A stretch of 64,000 nucleotides of DNA, taken from the NCBI GenBank assembly GCA_031841125.1, contig CM063110.1, positions 30,066,678 through 30,130,677 on the forward strand. The letters are read 5' to 3'. The position numbers were made by a program, and so were the translations under genes. A model generated the notes under the pieces. The model saw only the letters and a program-made list of their open reading frames with translations, did no database searches and was not told the origin of the DNA. Below are positions 1-11,169 of this stretch, piece by piece; the first letter of the stretch is position 1, and every line of letters starts with the position of its first letter. Source of the stretch: Acanthococcus lagerstroemiae. Its lineage: Eukaryota > Arthropoda > Insecta > Hemiptera > Eriococcidae.

Positions 1-11
1 GCACACAATAA

Positions 12-356
12 TTATTAAATTATATTCGGCCAGCTTCTCTCTTCCCTCCTCATATATGGGCTAAGTACAGCGCTGACATTGGGCGGACGACGAACGCTTG
101 CGAATCTTTTAATAGTAAACTTAATGGAATGTTCTATCATAACCATCCTAATATTTTTCTTCTAATTGACGCTTTTTTGGAAATCCAAGAAAGAACCTAC
201 ACGAAAATTTTATCAGTCAATACGACAAAACCGAGTAAGAAACGAATCGCTAAAGAAGAAGTCATTCGCGACGCTGTGAATGATTTAGAACTTTGTATTA
301 TTGATAAATTTACTTTTGTTAAACATTTATCACGTAAATTTCAGCCGAAAAAATAA
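12..356 (+). pseudogene. MULE-type transposase, C-terminal fragment
   Basis: The frame is open from about base 12 (an in-frame TAA lies at 9-11) to the stop at 354-356, well upstream of the first ATG at 129. It reads through FPPHIWAKYSADIGRTTNACESF and then FYHNHPNIFLLIDAFLEIQ. This order, a W/Y segment, a T-N-x-C-E-S-F motif holding the last acidic residue, and a helical tail rich in lysine, is typical of the C-terminus of MULE (Mutator-like) transposases, which cut and paste DNA using a DDE-type active site. The upstream catalytic part is missing or lies outside the window. The same family recurs in decayed form on the minus strand at 61.97-62.6 and 63.3-63.9 kb. I see no terminal inverted repeat nearby. 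Family placement is fairly sure; function is not expected. Confidence 0.7.
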
Positions 357-398
357 TATAATATGTCAAGAATTAATAAAATAATTGGAGTGGTTTTC

Positions 399-550
399 TT
401 TTCATTTCTTCGGTACGCAATTAGGTTGTTTTATTTTTTTTTCATGGGACGCAATTTGGTTGTTTTATTTTTTTTCGTGGGACGCAATTTGGTTGTGTTA
501 AGGGCCGCAATTTGGATACAAATTGGAAATTGGGCCGCAATTTGGCGGCA
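399..550. repeat. Short tandem repeat, ~33-bp unit
   Basis: The unit contains GGGACGCAATTTGGTTG followed by a T-rich run. It is repeated about three times, then decays into shorter units sharing GGGCCGCAATTTGG. It sits directly at the 5' truncation point of the jockey-like LINE. Confidence 0.75.
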
Positions 551-2011
551 CCGAATTCCTACAGGACATCTTTAAACCCAATGACATAGTCTCTGATGTA
601 GTACCAATTGGTGTGGCCTCTGACTCCATAGACGGTATCAAACACGTCTCACCCCGTGAGGTAGCCGAGCAACTAGACCGGCTGGTGCCAAAGAAATCAC
701 CCGGACCTGACAAAATCACACCCGATATGCTGCGTGAACTGCCAGTAAGAGGAATTATATACCTCACCAGGCTGTTCAACATCTCATTACGACTCAAGTA
801 TGTTCCGAAACCATTCAAGAAAGCAGACGTCATAATGATTGAAAAGCCTGGCAAAAACCCTGAACAGATCGAGTCATACAGACCCATTTCCCTCTTATCA
901 ATAATAGCAAAAGTATATGAGCGTATTATTCCTACACGACTGAACTGTTGTATCAACTTTGAACAGTTGATCCCGGACAATCAATTCGGCTTTCGGGAAA
1001 AACATAGCACCATTCAGCAAGTACATCGACTTAGTGATCAAATTAGGCAGGCATTAGAAAATCGGGAGTACTGTCCTGCAACTTTTCTAGATGTATCAAG
1101 AGCTTTTGACAGAGTGTGGCACGCTGGACTAGTCCACAAGCTGGCGGAGATCCTACCAGCAGCATTATACAAGTTACTTGAATCATACTTGGACGAGCGC
1201 TTCTTCAGAGTAAGAATAGGACAGATGTACTCTAACTTCACACCAGTACCACAGGGTAGCGTATTAGACCCGACGCTTTACACACTGTACATTCGCGATA
1301 TTCCTGACGATCCACGACCCCCCACTCTACTCTTTGCCGATGATACTGTAGTATTCGCACGGCACAGCAGATATAAAGTCGCGGTACGGAGAATGCAGAA
1401 AGCGCTAAACAAAATTACCTCCTGGGCGAAAAGATGGAGAATAGCATTCAACAAATCCAAATCAATCAGAGTGGACTACACTCTAAGAAGTTTTAGTTAT
1501 ATCCCATCACTGCTCGAAGGTGAACCAGTGCCGGTAGCGGACTCGGCACGATATCTGGGACTACACCTGGACTCCAAATTAAACTGGGCCGAACATGTGA
1601 GACAAAAGCGCGATTATCTCAATATTCAGATACGCAAATATTACTGGATGATTGGTAAAAACTCGACACTCTCACTGCAGAGCAACAGACTCCTCTACAA
1701 AGCCGTACTCAAACCAATCTGGATGTACAGCCTTCAGTTATGGGGCTCCACTGCCAGCTCAAATCTCCTGGTTATCCAACGCATCCAAAATAAGATCCTG
1801 CGTATAATCACTAATGCCTCCCTGGTATGTTTCCAACAAACAGTTACATGCCGACCTGGAAATCGAAACAGTTGCGGAAGCCTATCAACGATTAGCTGCA
1901 AGATACATAGATCGACTTCATAGCCATCCTAACGTAGAAGCCATCATGCTCTTGGACACAACAAATCATGTACACAGACTGGCGCGAAACCCTATGCTTC
2001 ATCAAACGTAG
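550..2011 (+). pseudogene. Reverse transcriptase of jockey-like LINE (frameshifted)
   Basis: The frame is open from 523 to 1923. Visible RT motifs in order are KKSPGPDKITPDML, SYRPISLLS, QFGFREKHST, TFLDVSRAFDRVW, the PQGS block at 1249-1260 and the catalytic FADD at 1333-1344. A thumb and C-terminal region containing ARYLGLHLD and the LYKAVLKPIWMY block follows. In the PQGSVLGPTLY block the family glycine is replaced by D. At about 1816-1820 one extra base shifts the frame; reading then continues as WYVSNKQLHADLEI in the next frame to the stop at 2009-2011. The enzyme would copy LINE RNA into DNA at a nicked target. Truncation and frameshift make this copy dead. Confidence 0.85.
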
Positions 2012-2198
2012 CATAATCTAAAATTGTCTAAAATATATTTACCTAATTATTATCTAACTTTACTTTTATCTTATTTTTATCTTCATTCGCAAACACATTA
2101 GTCACCATATAATGTCTTCACGTCACTTCTATCACTTCCAAATATTTGTGTAAATACATGTACATATGTAGTTCCAAATAAACACGCACAAAAAAAAA
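550..2198 (+). mobile_element. Jockey-like non-LTR retrotransposon, 5'-truncated
   Basis: The insertion carries the reverse transcriptase and C-terminal part of a jockey-type LINE. Homology-like sequence starts near 550, inside the linker before the RT domain, so the endonuclease and ORF1 are missing. The 3' UTR holds AATAAA at 2177-2182 and ends in an A-run at about 2190-2198. This is the usual structure of a LINE copy truncated at the 5' end during target-primed reverse transcription. A target-site duplication was not evident. It abuts a Penelope-like RT fragment on the minus strand. Confidence 0.85.
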
Positions 2199-2206
2199 GA
2201 GCAGTA

Positions 2207-2525
2207 GTTTTGGTTTATAATTTCTTTTGTGATGTTGGCGTATGCAGTTCCTTCTATATTGTTTTTGTAGTTGTTGTTCGTCAGTATTGTTGTTAGTTCT
2301 TATTTTGGTATGTTCCCGAACATTTTTGTTACGTCCAATGATACTAGTTTGTCACTGTTGTTTAATGTTATTTTGTCCAGTTTGTCTTTTAGTCGTATTG
2401 TGTTTTTTATGCTGTGACCTGTTTTGAAATTGTAGAATTCTTTCATGAATTTGGCTATTGTTTCGACTAGTCAGCAGCTTGGTGTTTGTATGCTGTTGAT
2501 TAGTGGTTTTATTGGTCTGTGTGGC
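2207..2525 (-). pseudogene. Penelope-like element RT fragment
   Basis: Read on the minus strand from about 2525, one frame runs RPIKPLINSIQTPSC, then a TGA, then GHSIKNTIRLKDKLD and KLVSLDVTKMFGNIP, then a TAA and a further coding-like tail. The RPI-x-x-INS-x-x-TP motif, a HSIKN block and the catalytic-aspartate motif LVS-L-DV-T-x-(L/M)F-x-N-(V/I)P mark the Penelope-like reverse transcriptase family. Only the fingers and start of the palm survive, with two in-frame stops. It directly follows the poly(A) of the jockey copy, so the jockey element may have inserted into it. Other RT families were considered, but the DV-T-x-MF-x-NIP motif is specific. Confidence 0.65.
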
Positions 2526-2586
2526 ACATCCTAGAAACAGAATATTACCAAGTTCACTCACACTCCAACTCCGACACTAAAACTGT

Positions 2587-4052
2587 ATATGTGACCGGCT
2601 CAGAAGAAAGGGGGCTTACGTCTAAAAAATTGATGTTGGGGTTTTTGCAGATTCATATTCTCGATTCTAAGAAGTATCCATTCCCATTTGCCCAACCTCA
2701 AAAAACCTATTTTCACGGTTGTACAAGCGTTTAAAAATTGATAGTGGTTGAAAAAAAAAAAAAAAAAAAAAAGTAATTTATAAGAAAGAAGGTTAACGAC
2801 TATGTGTGTGATTTTTCTCACAAAATGAGTGGTTCTGAAAAAAGACACTCTTCAATATCCGCTACAAAATTGGTTGCATACTTTCTATTTTGAAGGGGCA
2901 ATTCAATATTTCTTTTTTTTTTTTAAATGCTGATAATAAACTCAAAAATTTGTAAATAAAAGATTTAAACATGTCATTTCATTATTCATACTATTTGTAA
3001 CAAAATACTTTCTAGACATACCTGTCTATCTTCAATATTGAAGACGCAAAAAATTCACCAAAAATATCAATTTTTTGAATAATACATGGCCCCTTTAATT
3101 TAGTGTGTCGCGGCGAAAAGGGCACATATCGACTATGTGCCGTTTTTGAGGCGACTTCAGATTCGGAATCTATGGACTTTTTATGGTCTGATGCAATTTA
3201 CCCCACCTTCCCAACTCGGTTTGTTTATCAACAGAGATGCTTGAGAATGATGTGAAAAAAACATGGAAAAAACGGTCGTGTCATGGTTATTGCTAGTCGT
3301 GCTCCTTTTCGAGTTGTGCACCGCGTTTTTGTGCTATTATTGAGTAAAAAATAGAATTAGGTATCCGGGCAACTGATTAATGATTTACCGAAAGTGGGAA
3401 AAAAAGTCGCTACAAAAAGGGCACATAACTTATTTGTACCGAATACAACGTAGAATTTAAAAAGTCGCCAAAAAAAGGACACATAACTCACCAAATACAA
3501 ACAGGAAAATATAAATGAAGGAGGCATTGTTTCATTACAATGTCATGATTTTTCAGAAGGTGAAGTGTGAAGTTTCGAATCAAAACAACAATAAGTATTT
3601 TACGCCAACATAGTGGTAACACTGAATGTACCCAACTTCAAAGCTGTTTTTCTGAAAACGTCGTTTCGTTGCATGTGCCCTTTTTGCCGCGACTCACTCA
3701 TGTGAGAATAGCCTTTTCTTTTTGGGGACATTTTTTGTATTTCTGTAAATGAAGTAACGTACTAAGGTGAGTTTCTCTATTTAAAAATATTACAGAATTT
3801 TTAAATAAGAAACTATAATTGACTATCACTTTTTATGCGCTTCCTCCCACTCCCTACCGCTGAACGTGCACCTGGCTGACCTCTCCGCCGCGTTCCACGC
3901 ACTCCCAGATGTCACACTACACGATTCCGAAGCATAACCTGCAGTACAATAAACCACATGCTTAACGATACAGTGTTACCAAACTTCAAACGCGTTTTTC
4001 ATAAAAACTTGATTTTAGACGTAAGCCTCCTTTCTTCCGAGCCGGTCATATG
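2587..4052. repeat. Foldback structure with ~38-bp inverted arms
   Basis: 2587-2627 and 4013-4052 are near-perfect inverted copies; the shared core includes GACCGGCTC, AGAAAGG and GGCTTACGTCTAAAA. The span is about 1.47 kb with no recognisable gene. It encloses the smaller TIR element at 3107-3693. This may be an old non-autonomous DNA transposon, but target duplications are not clear. Confidence 0.55.
3107..3693. mobile_element. Non-autonomous TIR element, 587 bp
   Basis: The left end GTCGCGGCGAAAAGGGCAC and the right end (reverse complement GTCGCGGCAAAAAGGGCAC) match at nearly every position over 22 bp. Extra copies of the motif GTCGC-x(2-3)-AAAAAGGGCACATA lie inside at about 3404 and 3463. 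The left end is itself palindromic, because 3107-3156 folds on itself. There is no coding sequence. Confidence 0.6.
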
Positions 4053-5001
4053 TTTTCCAGTATCCGTCAATGCTCAATGTCTGTCAGTTCAAATTCGATT
4101 GAATTGTCTGCAAAGTCAAGAAACCAACCAAGTATGGTCGAGGAGCTTTCCCGCGCTTCATCTGTAACGTGTATAGTGTAGGGGAGATCGGGACTAGTAG
4201 TCTCCGGTGTAAGTTGTCTCAACCTTCATAACTCCCGTGTAAAAGGAGCTTTTTTGAATCAAATGACGTCAGAGGACTTTGTAATGTACCAACGGCTTAA
4301 CCATACCTGGTAGACCTCGCGATTATGGAACCGACCTGATTTATTATGGTTTGATTTTTTGATAACAAAAAATTCAGCAAAAAGTCAAGTTTTATAAACA
4401 AGAAGTTCACTCTCATGAGTGTATTATTTTGTACTGGCAAACATCAAATACTGTGCGGCGGTAAGTAGAGTTTCTTCAGCTATCTTTGGGTGTATTAGAA
4501 CGTAAAATTACATTTATCCTTCCCCCCCCCCACAAAGAATTGTACTTTCTAACCCCTCCCACCAAACCGGGGCAAGTTGTCCCGTTACAAAAATTATCAA
4601 TTAATGCAAATTTATTACATGTTTTAGAAAATGGTTCAAAAATACGTTCGTTATACATTTCAGCATATTTTTAGCACGTTTTCAGCACAAGACTTACCCC
4701 ATCATGTATGACAACTTAGCCGGGTATGGGGCAAGTTGTCACAAAAAAAAAAAGTAGCCGCACTTAAGAATATTTGGGGCCAACCGTATGGAAATTTTTT
4801 TATACGCCATTTTATAGCCTAGGGCTGTAGCTACAATTTGAGCCTAATTTGAAGTTTTTTGGTCCAATAGTTTCTGCACATTTTTAGCACGAGACAATTT
4901 ACCCCATCATGTATGACAACTTACCCGGGTATGGGGCAAGTTGTCACAAAAAAAAGTAACTGCGTTTAAAAATGTTTGGAGCTAACTGGATGAATAGTAT
5001 A

Positions 5002-5660
5002 TTACACACGAAGAGTCAAAAGTGAGTGTTTACATGGCGAGGGAAATTTTGTGAACAAGCGTAGCGAGTGAGCAATTCGCAAGTCATGTAAACTCACTTT
5101 TTGCTCTTGTTGTGGAAGATATTTCTTGTACTCCTTGATCAGAAGCGGCAATGTTTTTCGCTGACATGGTCTGTATTTTTTTTTAATCTATTTATTTATT
5201 TTAATTATAGGCAGGTGATTTTTGTGTGCGTAATTAATTCAAAAATTTTATTTGCTCAGTTAATTACTACAAAGTACATCATCACAGTCTTATCTTTAGT
5301 TTGTTCACGGCACAAACAGCATACACAGGTAGTGGCCAGTAAAAACGTAACGATAGTTAACAACGAACGGTAACAGCTGTACTACATCGTGAATATTTAA
5401 ATGCGTTCTTAAGTCGCTATTTTGTAATTCGCTCCGTGGCCGAGTGGTTAAAGACGATCGCTGCATTTCAGTCAAATGTTTCTATGGACGCGGGTTCGAT
5501 TCCCCAATACAAAATTACTGGCCAGCAATTTTTTCATGTAAAAACGCTTTACATTGAGGGACGTTTACTTTACATGCAGGTTTCGTTAGTACTCGATGCA
5601 TGAATGATAGGCGCTTCTTGTCTGTAAAATACCAACATAAACATTGCCTTTCTGATCAGG
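5002..5660. mobile_element. Nested insertion with 7-bp target duplication and tRNA-like promoter
   Basis: TAGTATA occurs at 4995-5001 and again at 5661-5667. Outside it, the flanks rejoin the internal direct repeat of the host element (compare 4772-4815). The insert holds a hairpin (5017-5103, arms containing AAAAGTGAG and GTTTACATG), a second inverted pair (around 5137 and 5640) and a tRNA-like segment. There is no coding sequence. Confidence 0.55.
5433..5507 (+). other. tRNA-like sequence (pol III A and B boxes), probably SINE-type
   Basis: An A box TGGCCGAGTGG and a B box GGTTCGATTCC are both canonical and spaced as in a class II (Leu/Ser) tRNA. The acceptor stem GCTCCGT has no partner downstream and the anticodon arm pairs poorly. 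I therefore call it a tRNA-derived promoter rather than a working tRNA. Confidence 0.5.
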
Positions 5661-5809
5661 TAGTATAAAAATATTTTTTATACACCATTTTGTAGCCAAG
5701 GGTTGTAGCTACAATTTGAGCATAATTTGAGGTTTTTCAGTCCAATGGTTTTTTCAGAATTTTGAAGTTTCTAAAGATTGTGGCAACTAACTCCGGTCTC
5801 CCCTAACTT

Positions 5810-8800
5810 GTTTCCAATACATCTAATTATAATGCAAGTTTGGTGTAAATTATGCACTCGTTTCAGTTTTTTCGTCATATCACGAGTTTTCAGCATTTAA
5901 ATCCAATCAGTTTTCAATGATAAAAAGCCTGTCCAGAATCTCCCCTTAAGGTGGAGGTTCTGTACAAAAATTTTCACTTTCGAAAAAAAATGCTATAACT
6001 CAGTTCTTAACCACTTTTAGGATGATTTTAGTACATCAAAAAATCGAGAACCTTCTGCCCTCTAAACTTTCATACTTTCCAGATCACTGTGAACTCGAAC
6101 GAATCTCAAAAACACGAAAGAATAATTTAGAGTCAAGAACCCCCACCCTCTCCCCTACAAAGTGTAACTTTCCAGAAATGAAAATATTGGCACAGGAGGG
6201 AGAAAATGGATAAACGCAAGCTACTAGTCAACATACAAAAGAATATAATATAATCGTCATCATCAATCAATAGTATCCTTTCCGAAGCCAATGCAAATGT
6301 GGAAACGGTGCTCGGGGTTTCAAATAGCCACCAATAGAAACTACATAATGTAAAATTTATTGACGTTTCTCGGCAATGAGGCTATTTTTATCGAAATACG
6401 TCGGGAAATGGTGTTCGTTAATAATTCGCTAAATACCCGATGTCTAACTAGGTATTTATCATTTTGCTGCAGCCGTTGTCCTCCTTATTTCGGGTACGAG
6501 GGTGAAAGATCGCATACGGGGTCGAACATTCCTCGGCTGGTTACTAAAAAGTCGTTCAGCCCGCACTTGGATGTAATCGACTTTCGTAATTGACAAAGAA
6601 ACCGAACTTGGATATCCTCTTTTTTGAACTCGTACCGTACCACCCTTTCCCCAAACTATTCGACTTTAACGAGCCAATTCGGTAATTTTTACGTTGGAAA
6701 CGAAAATTAATTTCTGGAACCTTTTTAGTCTGTGATTACAAGACCTTACTTTCATCTTTCGCCGAAATTTCACCCCCCACTGAAGCGCGAAACGGAAAAG
6801 ACTTGCAGAGCATTCAGAACGTGTCTTAATTAAGTTTTGAATGATGTGCTTCGTCGAGGACTTTTAAGTATTATTTTAACGTTAGTATTTTTAGGTTGAT
6901 AAAAGACATTTTTGAAGAGGATGAGAGAGGGAGGGCTTCCCAAACTCTTTCAGTCGGAAAAATTGCATTTTCTTTAGAAAAGTGGTTTGGATGAGGAGCG
7001 AATCTGTTTTTAAAGTTTGAAAAAAAATTTCTGGTTCACGAAATCGTTGAATCCGTTTTTCGTGATAGAAAAAGGCAGCTACGGGAGGGGAATTCATAAT
7101 TGGAAAAGTTGGCGATACATTTCCGATGTTGTTTTTCAGATTTCGAAGGTTACCTGAATCAGTTATCTTACGAATTGACCATTCGGGAAAACCACCAGGA
7201 AACAGAATCAAGGAAAGGGATGTAAATTTCCATAAATTGAAGTGGGAATATCATCCGATGGTATTTGGAACCACTTCTATTAGTAGAAATTGGTGAAAGA
7301 ATGCCTTAGATTCTACGTTACTGCCCATAAAGCCTGTGTTCTGACCTTAAAGGTTATCGCGGCTCCAAAATCTTCTGAACATATATTCCAGCCAGTCACC
7401 GAGAAGTTAGCAGCTGATTTTTGTCCAAGCATCGCTGTCAAAGGGTCAAAGGTGAAATCTGACAGGCTACTTTCTGCAACCGAGTAATTATAATTTGCTC
7501 TCGAATTTGCCTTAACACAGCCTTCTTTGCCTATCATAATTTCCGTTTACAAAAAACAATATTTTGAAGAAGGTGATATGGCACAAACCCCGTCCGATGT
7601 AATCTTCAGAATTTATCTGCCTCGAGTCATCCAACCAGCATCATACAAAGGTACACTCATTTTCCTGTTATAATCAGACGCATATTTAATTTCGGCCATA
7701 TTTTCTAAAATGGCGTTATCTCAAAGAGCAAGAATCGAACATAAGGACCTTTTTTCACGCGGGTTCTTATCTAGCATTGTATTTCTAATACACCAAAAGG
7801 TTTTATCATTATAATTGGGTACCAACAGCTGAGCAGAAGACGAGATTATGCGATTAGTCTTATTAGAACTTATCAACAATACGAATTATCGATACATAAT
7901 TCGCAATTCGAAGAACATAATCACAGTGGATTCTCATTTTATGAAACCTTTATTCAGTAATACAGAGTCTCTTTACTGCAGGTGACCAAAGTTAATGAAA
8001 TTTACTTTTTAGTTGCATTTCTTCCCCGAATTTTACTATCCGTTATGATCGTACACAGTGAGGTGAGAAAATAAGCTTTTTATAGTAAATTTATTGCTTC
8101 TGTTTTTCGTGATTTTTATCGAGGTAAGTTCGTAAGTATTTATCTTCTTTTCAGATAAAATATATTTATATAATTTAATATTATGTCCGTATATTTTCAT
8201 CACACATTTAGACGATATGTTTTTTAAGTATGTCGCAATCACGATATTTTACGGTGCTTATACATAAACGTGAGTTTTCTGCCACGCTCATTTCCCGGAT
8301 TACGTTGAGAGCTAGGAAGAAATCCGGGGGAGGGGACAGTTCCAGAAAATAAGGTCACTGGCCCAAATCTCGTCTACTGAAGCAATTTTTGCAACAACGT
8401 ATGTTGTAATGCCTGTACAGATAGTCGGTTTACGGAGAATTGTAGAATGAACCCCTCCTCTAAATGTATGAAAGTAAAATTTAAAATCTTTCCAAAAAAT
8501 CATTTTTTTTTCTAACACTAAGAAGAGTGTTTCAAATGTCGTCTAGAGTCAAGTTCTGACAAAAATAAGATTTCTTGCAAAAACTCGTTTAAAATTCAAG
8601 AGTTTTTCGCTCGCGAGTGTTATTTTTAACATCTTCTCAATTTCGAACCCCTTTCTTGCCCAAGACCTAGCTAGGCTCCCATCTAGAGTAGACGATATCT
8701 GGAACAGGGTTATATATAAAATGAAGAAAATCAATCCTGACGAGAGAGGGGGGGATACTCCTTGCCCGGACTTTTAGGATATTTTTAAAAGGCTTGGATT

Positions 8801-8898
8801 TCAACGCTTTTACGGCTGGGTCATTCTACCGAAACCTTGTTATTTTTGTCCCAGTTAGATATCTGGCAATGTATAAACAGTATGATCCTCTATTACTG
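5810..8898. other. No recognisable gene
   Basis: AT-rich sequence. Frames of 60-106 codons occur on both strands, but none has recognisable motifs or splice support. I see no clear repeat structure either. Confidence 0.5.
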
Positions 8899-8900
8899 TA

Positions 8901-9884
8901 GGGGAGACTGGGGAGCTATCGAACACGGGGAGAATTCGGACGACCCCCATTTGGAGCGTCAATATTTTCAAAAATCGCCAATTTCCAAAATGAAACTTCA
9001 TTATATTGATATCTATTCATTTATGCAAAATAAATTCGGACTTTTATCATTTTCGGGAATTTATAACAAAAAATGTACTTTTTTACTGTTTCTTTGCTCA
9101 GCCACCAATTTTTAAAAATTAAATATTTTTGGCTTTCTGAAGAGATATCAATTTCAATCGATTTTTGTTAGGTAGGTTGGATATTCGAAAATAAGTAGGT
9201 CAGCAATTTTGGTCGTTTCGGCTGAGTGTCGCTTCATGTGAAAAAAGGTCATGAAAATGATAGAGGTTGGGAGCATTCGGACAAATAGTGTTCTCACTGA
9301 TTTTTCTCTGATCTTTGATATGATAAGAAGTGCCGGTGTGTGAGTTTTTTTTTTTGTTTTTTTTTTTTCATTTTGTAGGTGTCTGATCACTTTTATTTCT
9401 CGGATGTATACCGGATACCTCGTTTGTGCCTTTTTCTGACATTATTGAAAAACTTGACAAGGTTAATGATGAAAAGAAAAAAAGACTCAGCGACAAAATC
9501 AATATTAAATGATATTTTGTTGGTAATTAATTGTTTGAATGGTTTTTATGTTGTCTACGAAGCTTCATTTTCGTAATTAAGTAATAAATTTGCGTTTGTG
9601 CATATTTTCTTCAATTTTTATGGGATTTTATGTCGTGTCCGAATCCTCCCCATTACTTGTCCGAATGGTCACCTCCCTGACAGGTTTCGAACGGAAAAAA
9701 AAACAGTTTTTGAACATTAATTATCATGATGATAATGAAGATAAGAATGGGAAACAAAAAAATCATTTTAGATGTAAAAAAGTCAAAAATTTACGATGGT
9801 GGGATGCAATTGCCACAAAATCCCATAGTTTCCACGTAAAACATCAATATGCAAATACTGTTCGAATCCTCCCCACTCTCACCA
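8901..9884. mobile_element. TIR element with TA target duplication, ~0.98 kb
   Basis: The left end GGGGAGACTGGGGAGC follows TA at 8899-8900. The reverse complement of the right end is GGTGAGAGTGGGGAGG, adjoining TA at 9885-9886. Both ends then continue into a CGAAC motif. The motif TCCGAAT-CCTCCCC recurs inside near 9640. The ends resemble those of the 4181-5803 element. No transposase is visible. Confidence 0.55.
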
Positions 9885-9886
9885 TA

Positions 9887-10749
9887 GATTTAGAGGATCA
9901 CTTATTGTATCTTTTTTATTAATTTGAAGTATCGTGCCCCCACCCCTATTTATTGTGGAAATTCTATCTAAGTGCTCAAAAATTCCTTCATCGTGGCTGT
10001 CCCTTACCGTGAACTGGGCTACAAAATACTTTAAAAAAACAATTATTGCTGCGTGTTTGGATAAACTGATGCGCGTGTATAGTTTTTGTGGGCACAGTGA
10101 ACAAGTTGGTAATGCAATACGTGTTTCAGGCTCGATCAGAATCAGTACAGTCATATTTGAAAACGTGTCCTTCGCTTTTTTGTCCTTCACCGTGGTCAAA
10201 TTTGAACCGTCAGAAAACAGACACAGAGCAAATGTTTGAGAATGTAGAATAGCCAACCTAAAGTATTTTTATCAGTCAGGTGGTGTGTACTTACGATTTT
10301 TTGCGAATTCTGAATGGATTTTGCCGCATAATTTAAGAAAGGTGCTGGAAACAAGAGATTTACCAACAGAAATTCCTTAAACGTGGTGCATTGTGATGAA
10401 TGCTGTAAGCGACTCAGATTTTTGATAATTGCAATTAAATATATGGGTAAGTACAAAAGATCCCACTTTATCGTTTCATCACTTTTTAAAATACCTATGG
10501 TCAAAATCGGGAGATCCAGTGACTCTAACAATTTTGCGAAAATTTTTTCCCATTTCCATCATCGTGGCAACAGGAATTATGAAAGCCACGATGAAGAAAT
10601 TCGATACCACTAAGAAAGAATTTACTAAGTCTGATTCCACGCGAGGCCGGAAATTTGTGAATACGAGTCAGTGCTGCCAAATTTATTTCGCCAAAATATG
10701 GAAAACAGTCCAGAAAGAGAAATCCGGGAAAATCCGGACACAAATGATG
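9887..10749. other. No recognisable gene
   Basis: Overlapping frames on both strands show no known motif. A short hairpin near 10558-10592 (arm CATCGTGGC) is the only structure noted. Confidence 0.45.
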
Positions 10750-11168
10750 ATACGGTTTCCAAACTACACTTAGTCCAAAAATTGTTATTTTGAGAAATCG
10801 ATAAAAACTGTGCTACACTGTACCAGTTCATTTAAAACTTCTGTAAATGGTACAAGCGAGTAGCCTGAATCTTCTACCATACTACCAAAGACGCACAAAA
10901 ATGAGTATGCAGCCTATCTAGAATTATTGAAGGAAAAGTGGTCGAAAGTCGTGGACGAAGGGCAGTTTGGCACTGGACGTAATAAAACAACAAAACGCTA
11001 CCTGCACCGGCGCTGCTCTTTGAATGCGCGTAATTCGACCATCGAACGATCGAACAAGGTATCGAGATTCTATAAAGTTACTTTTGTAGTGCTCGCATTG
11101 GCCACTAGGTAGCGCTGAAAACCACATTTCGATTTTTTTTTGGACTAAGGGCAGTTTGGAAACCGTAT
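10750..11168. repeat. Foldback, ~31-bp inverted arms
   Basis: ATACGGTTTCCAAACT followed by CTTAGTCCAAAAA at 10750-10782 is repeated inverted at 11136-11168 with a few differences. The 0.42 kb unit carries no gene and is probably a decayed MITE. Confidence 0.55.
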
Positions 11169-11169
11169 T

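Larger units (their letters stand above)
4181..5803. mobile_element. TIR element with TA target duplication, 1.62 kb
   Basis: The left end GGGGAGATCGGG starts right after TA (4179-4180). The right end is GGGGAGACCGGAG on the reverse strand, followed by TA at 5804-5805. The interior has direct repeats: a block with CATCATGTATGACAACTTA and TGGGGCAAGTTGTCAC at about 4694 and again at about 4897, and a block with TAGCTACAATTTGAG at about 4830 and 5710. No transposase frame is visible. TA duplication and the G-rich end fit the Tc1/mariner/pogo superfamily (inference). A younger insertion lies inside at 5002-5660. Confidence 0.6.

Noticed and set aside
5433..5507. Functional tRNA-Ser/Leu gene
   Set aside because: The A and B boxes are good, but the acceptor stem has no complement and the anticodon arm pairs poorly.
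6891..7211. 106-codon minus-strand frame
   Set aside because: No recognisable family and no supporting exon structure.
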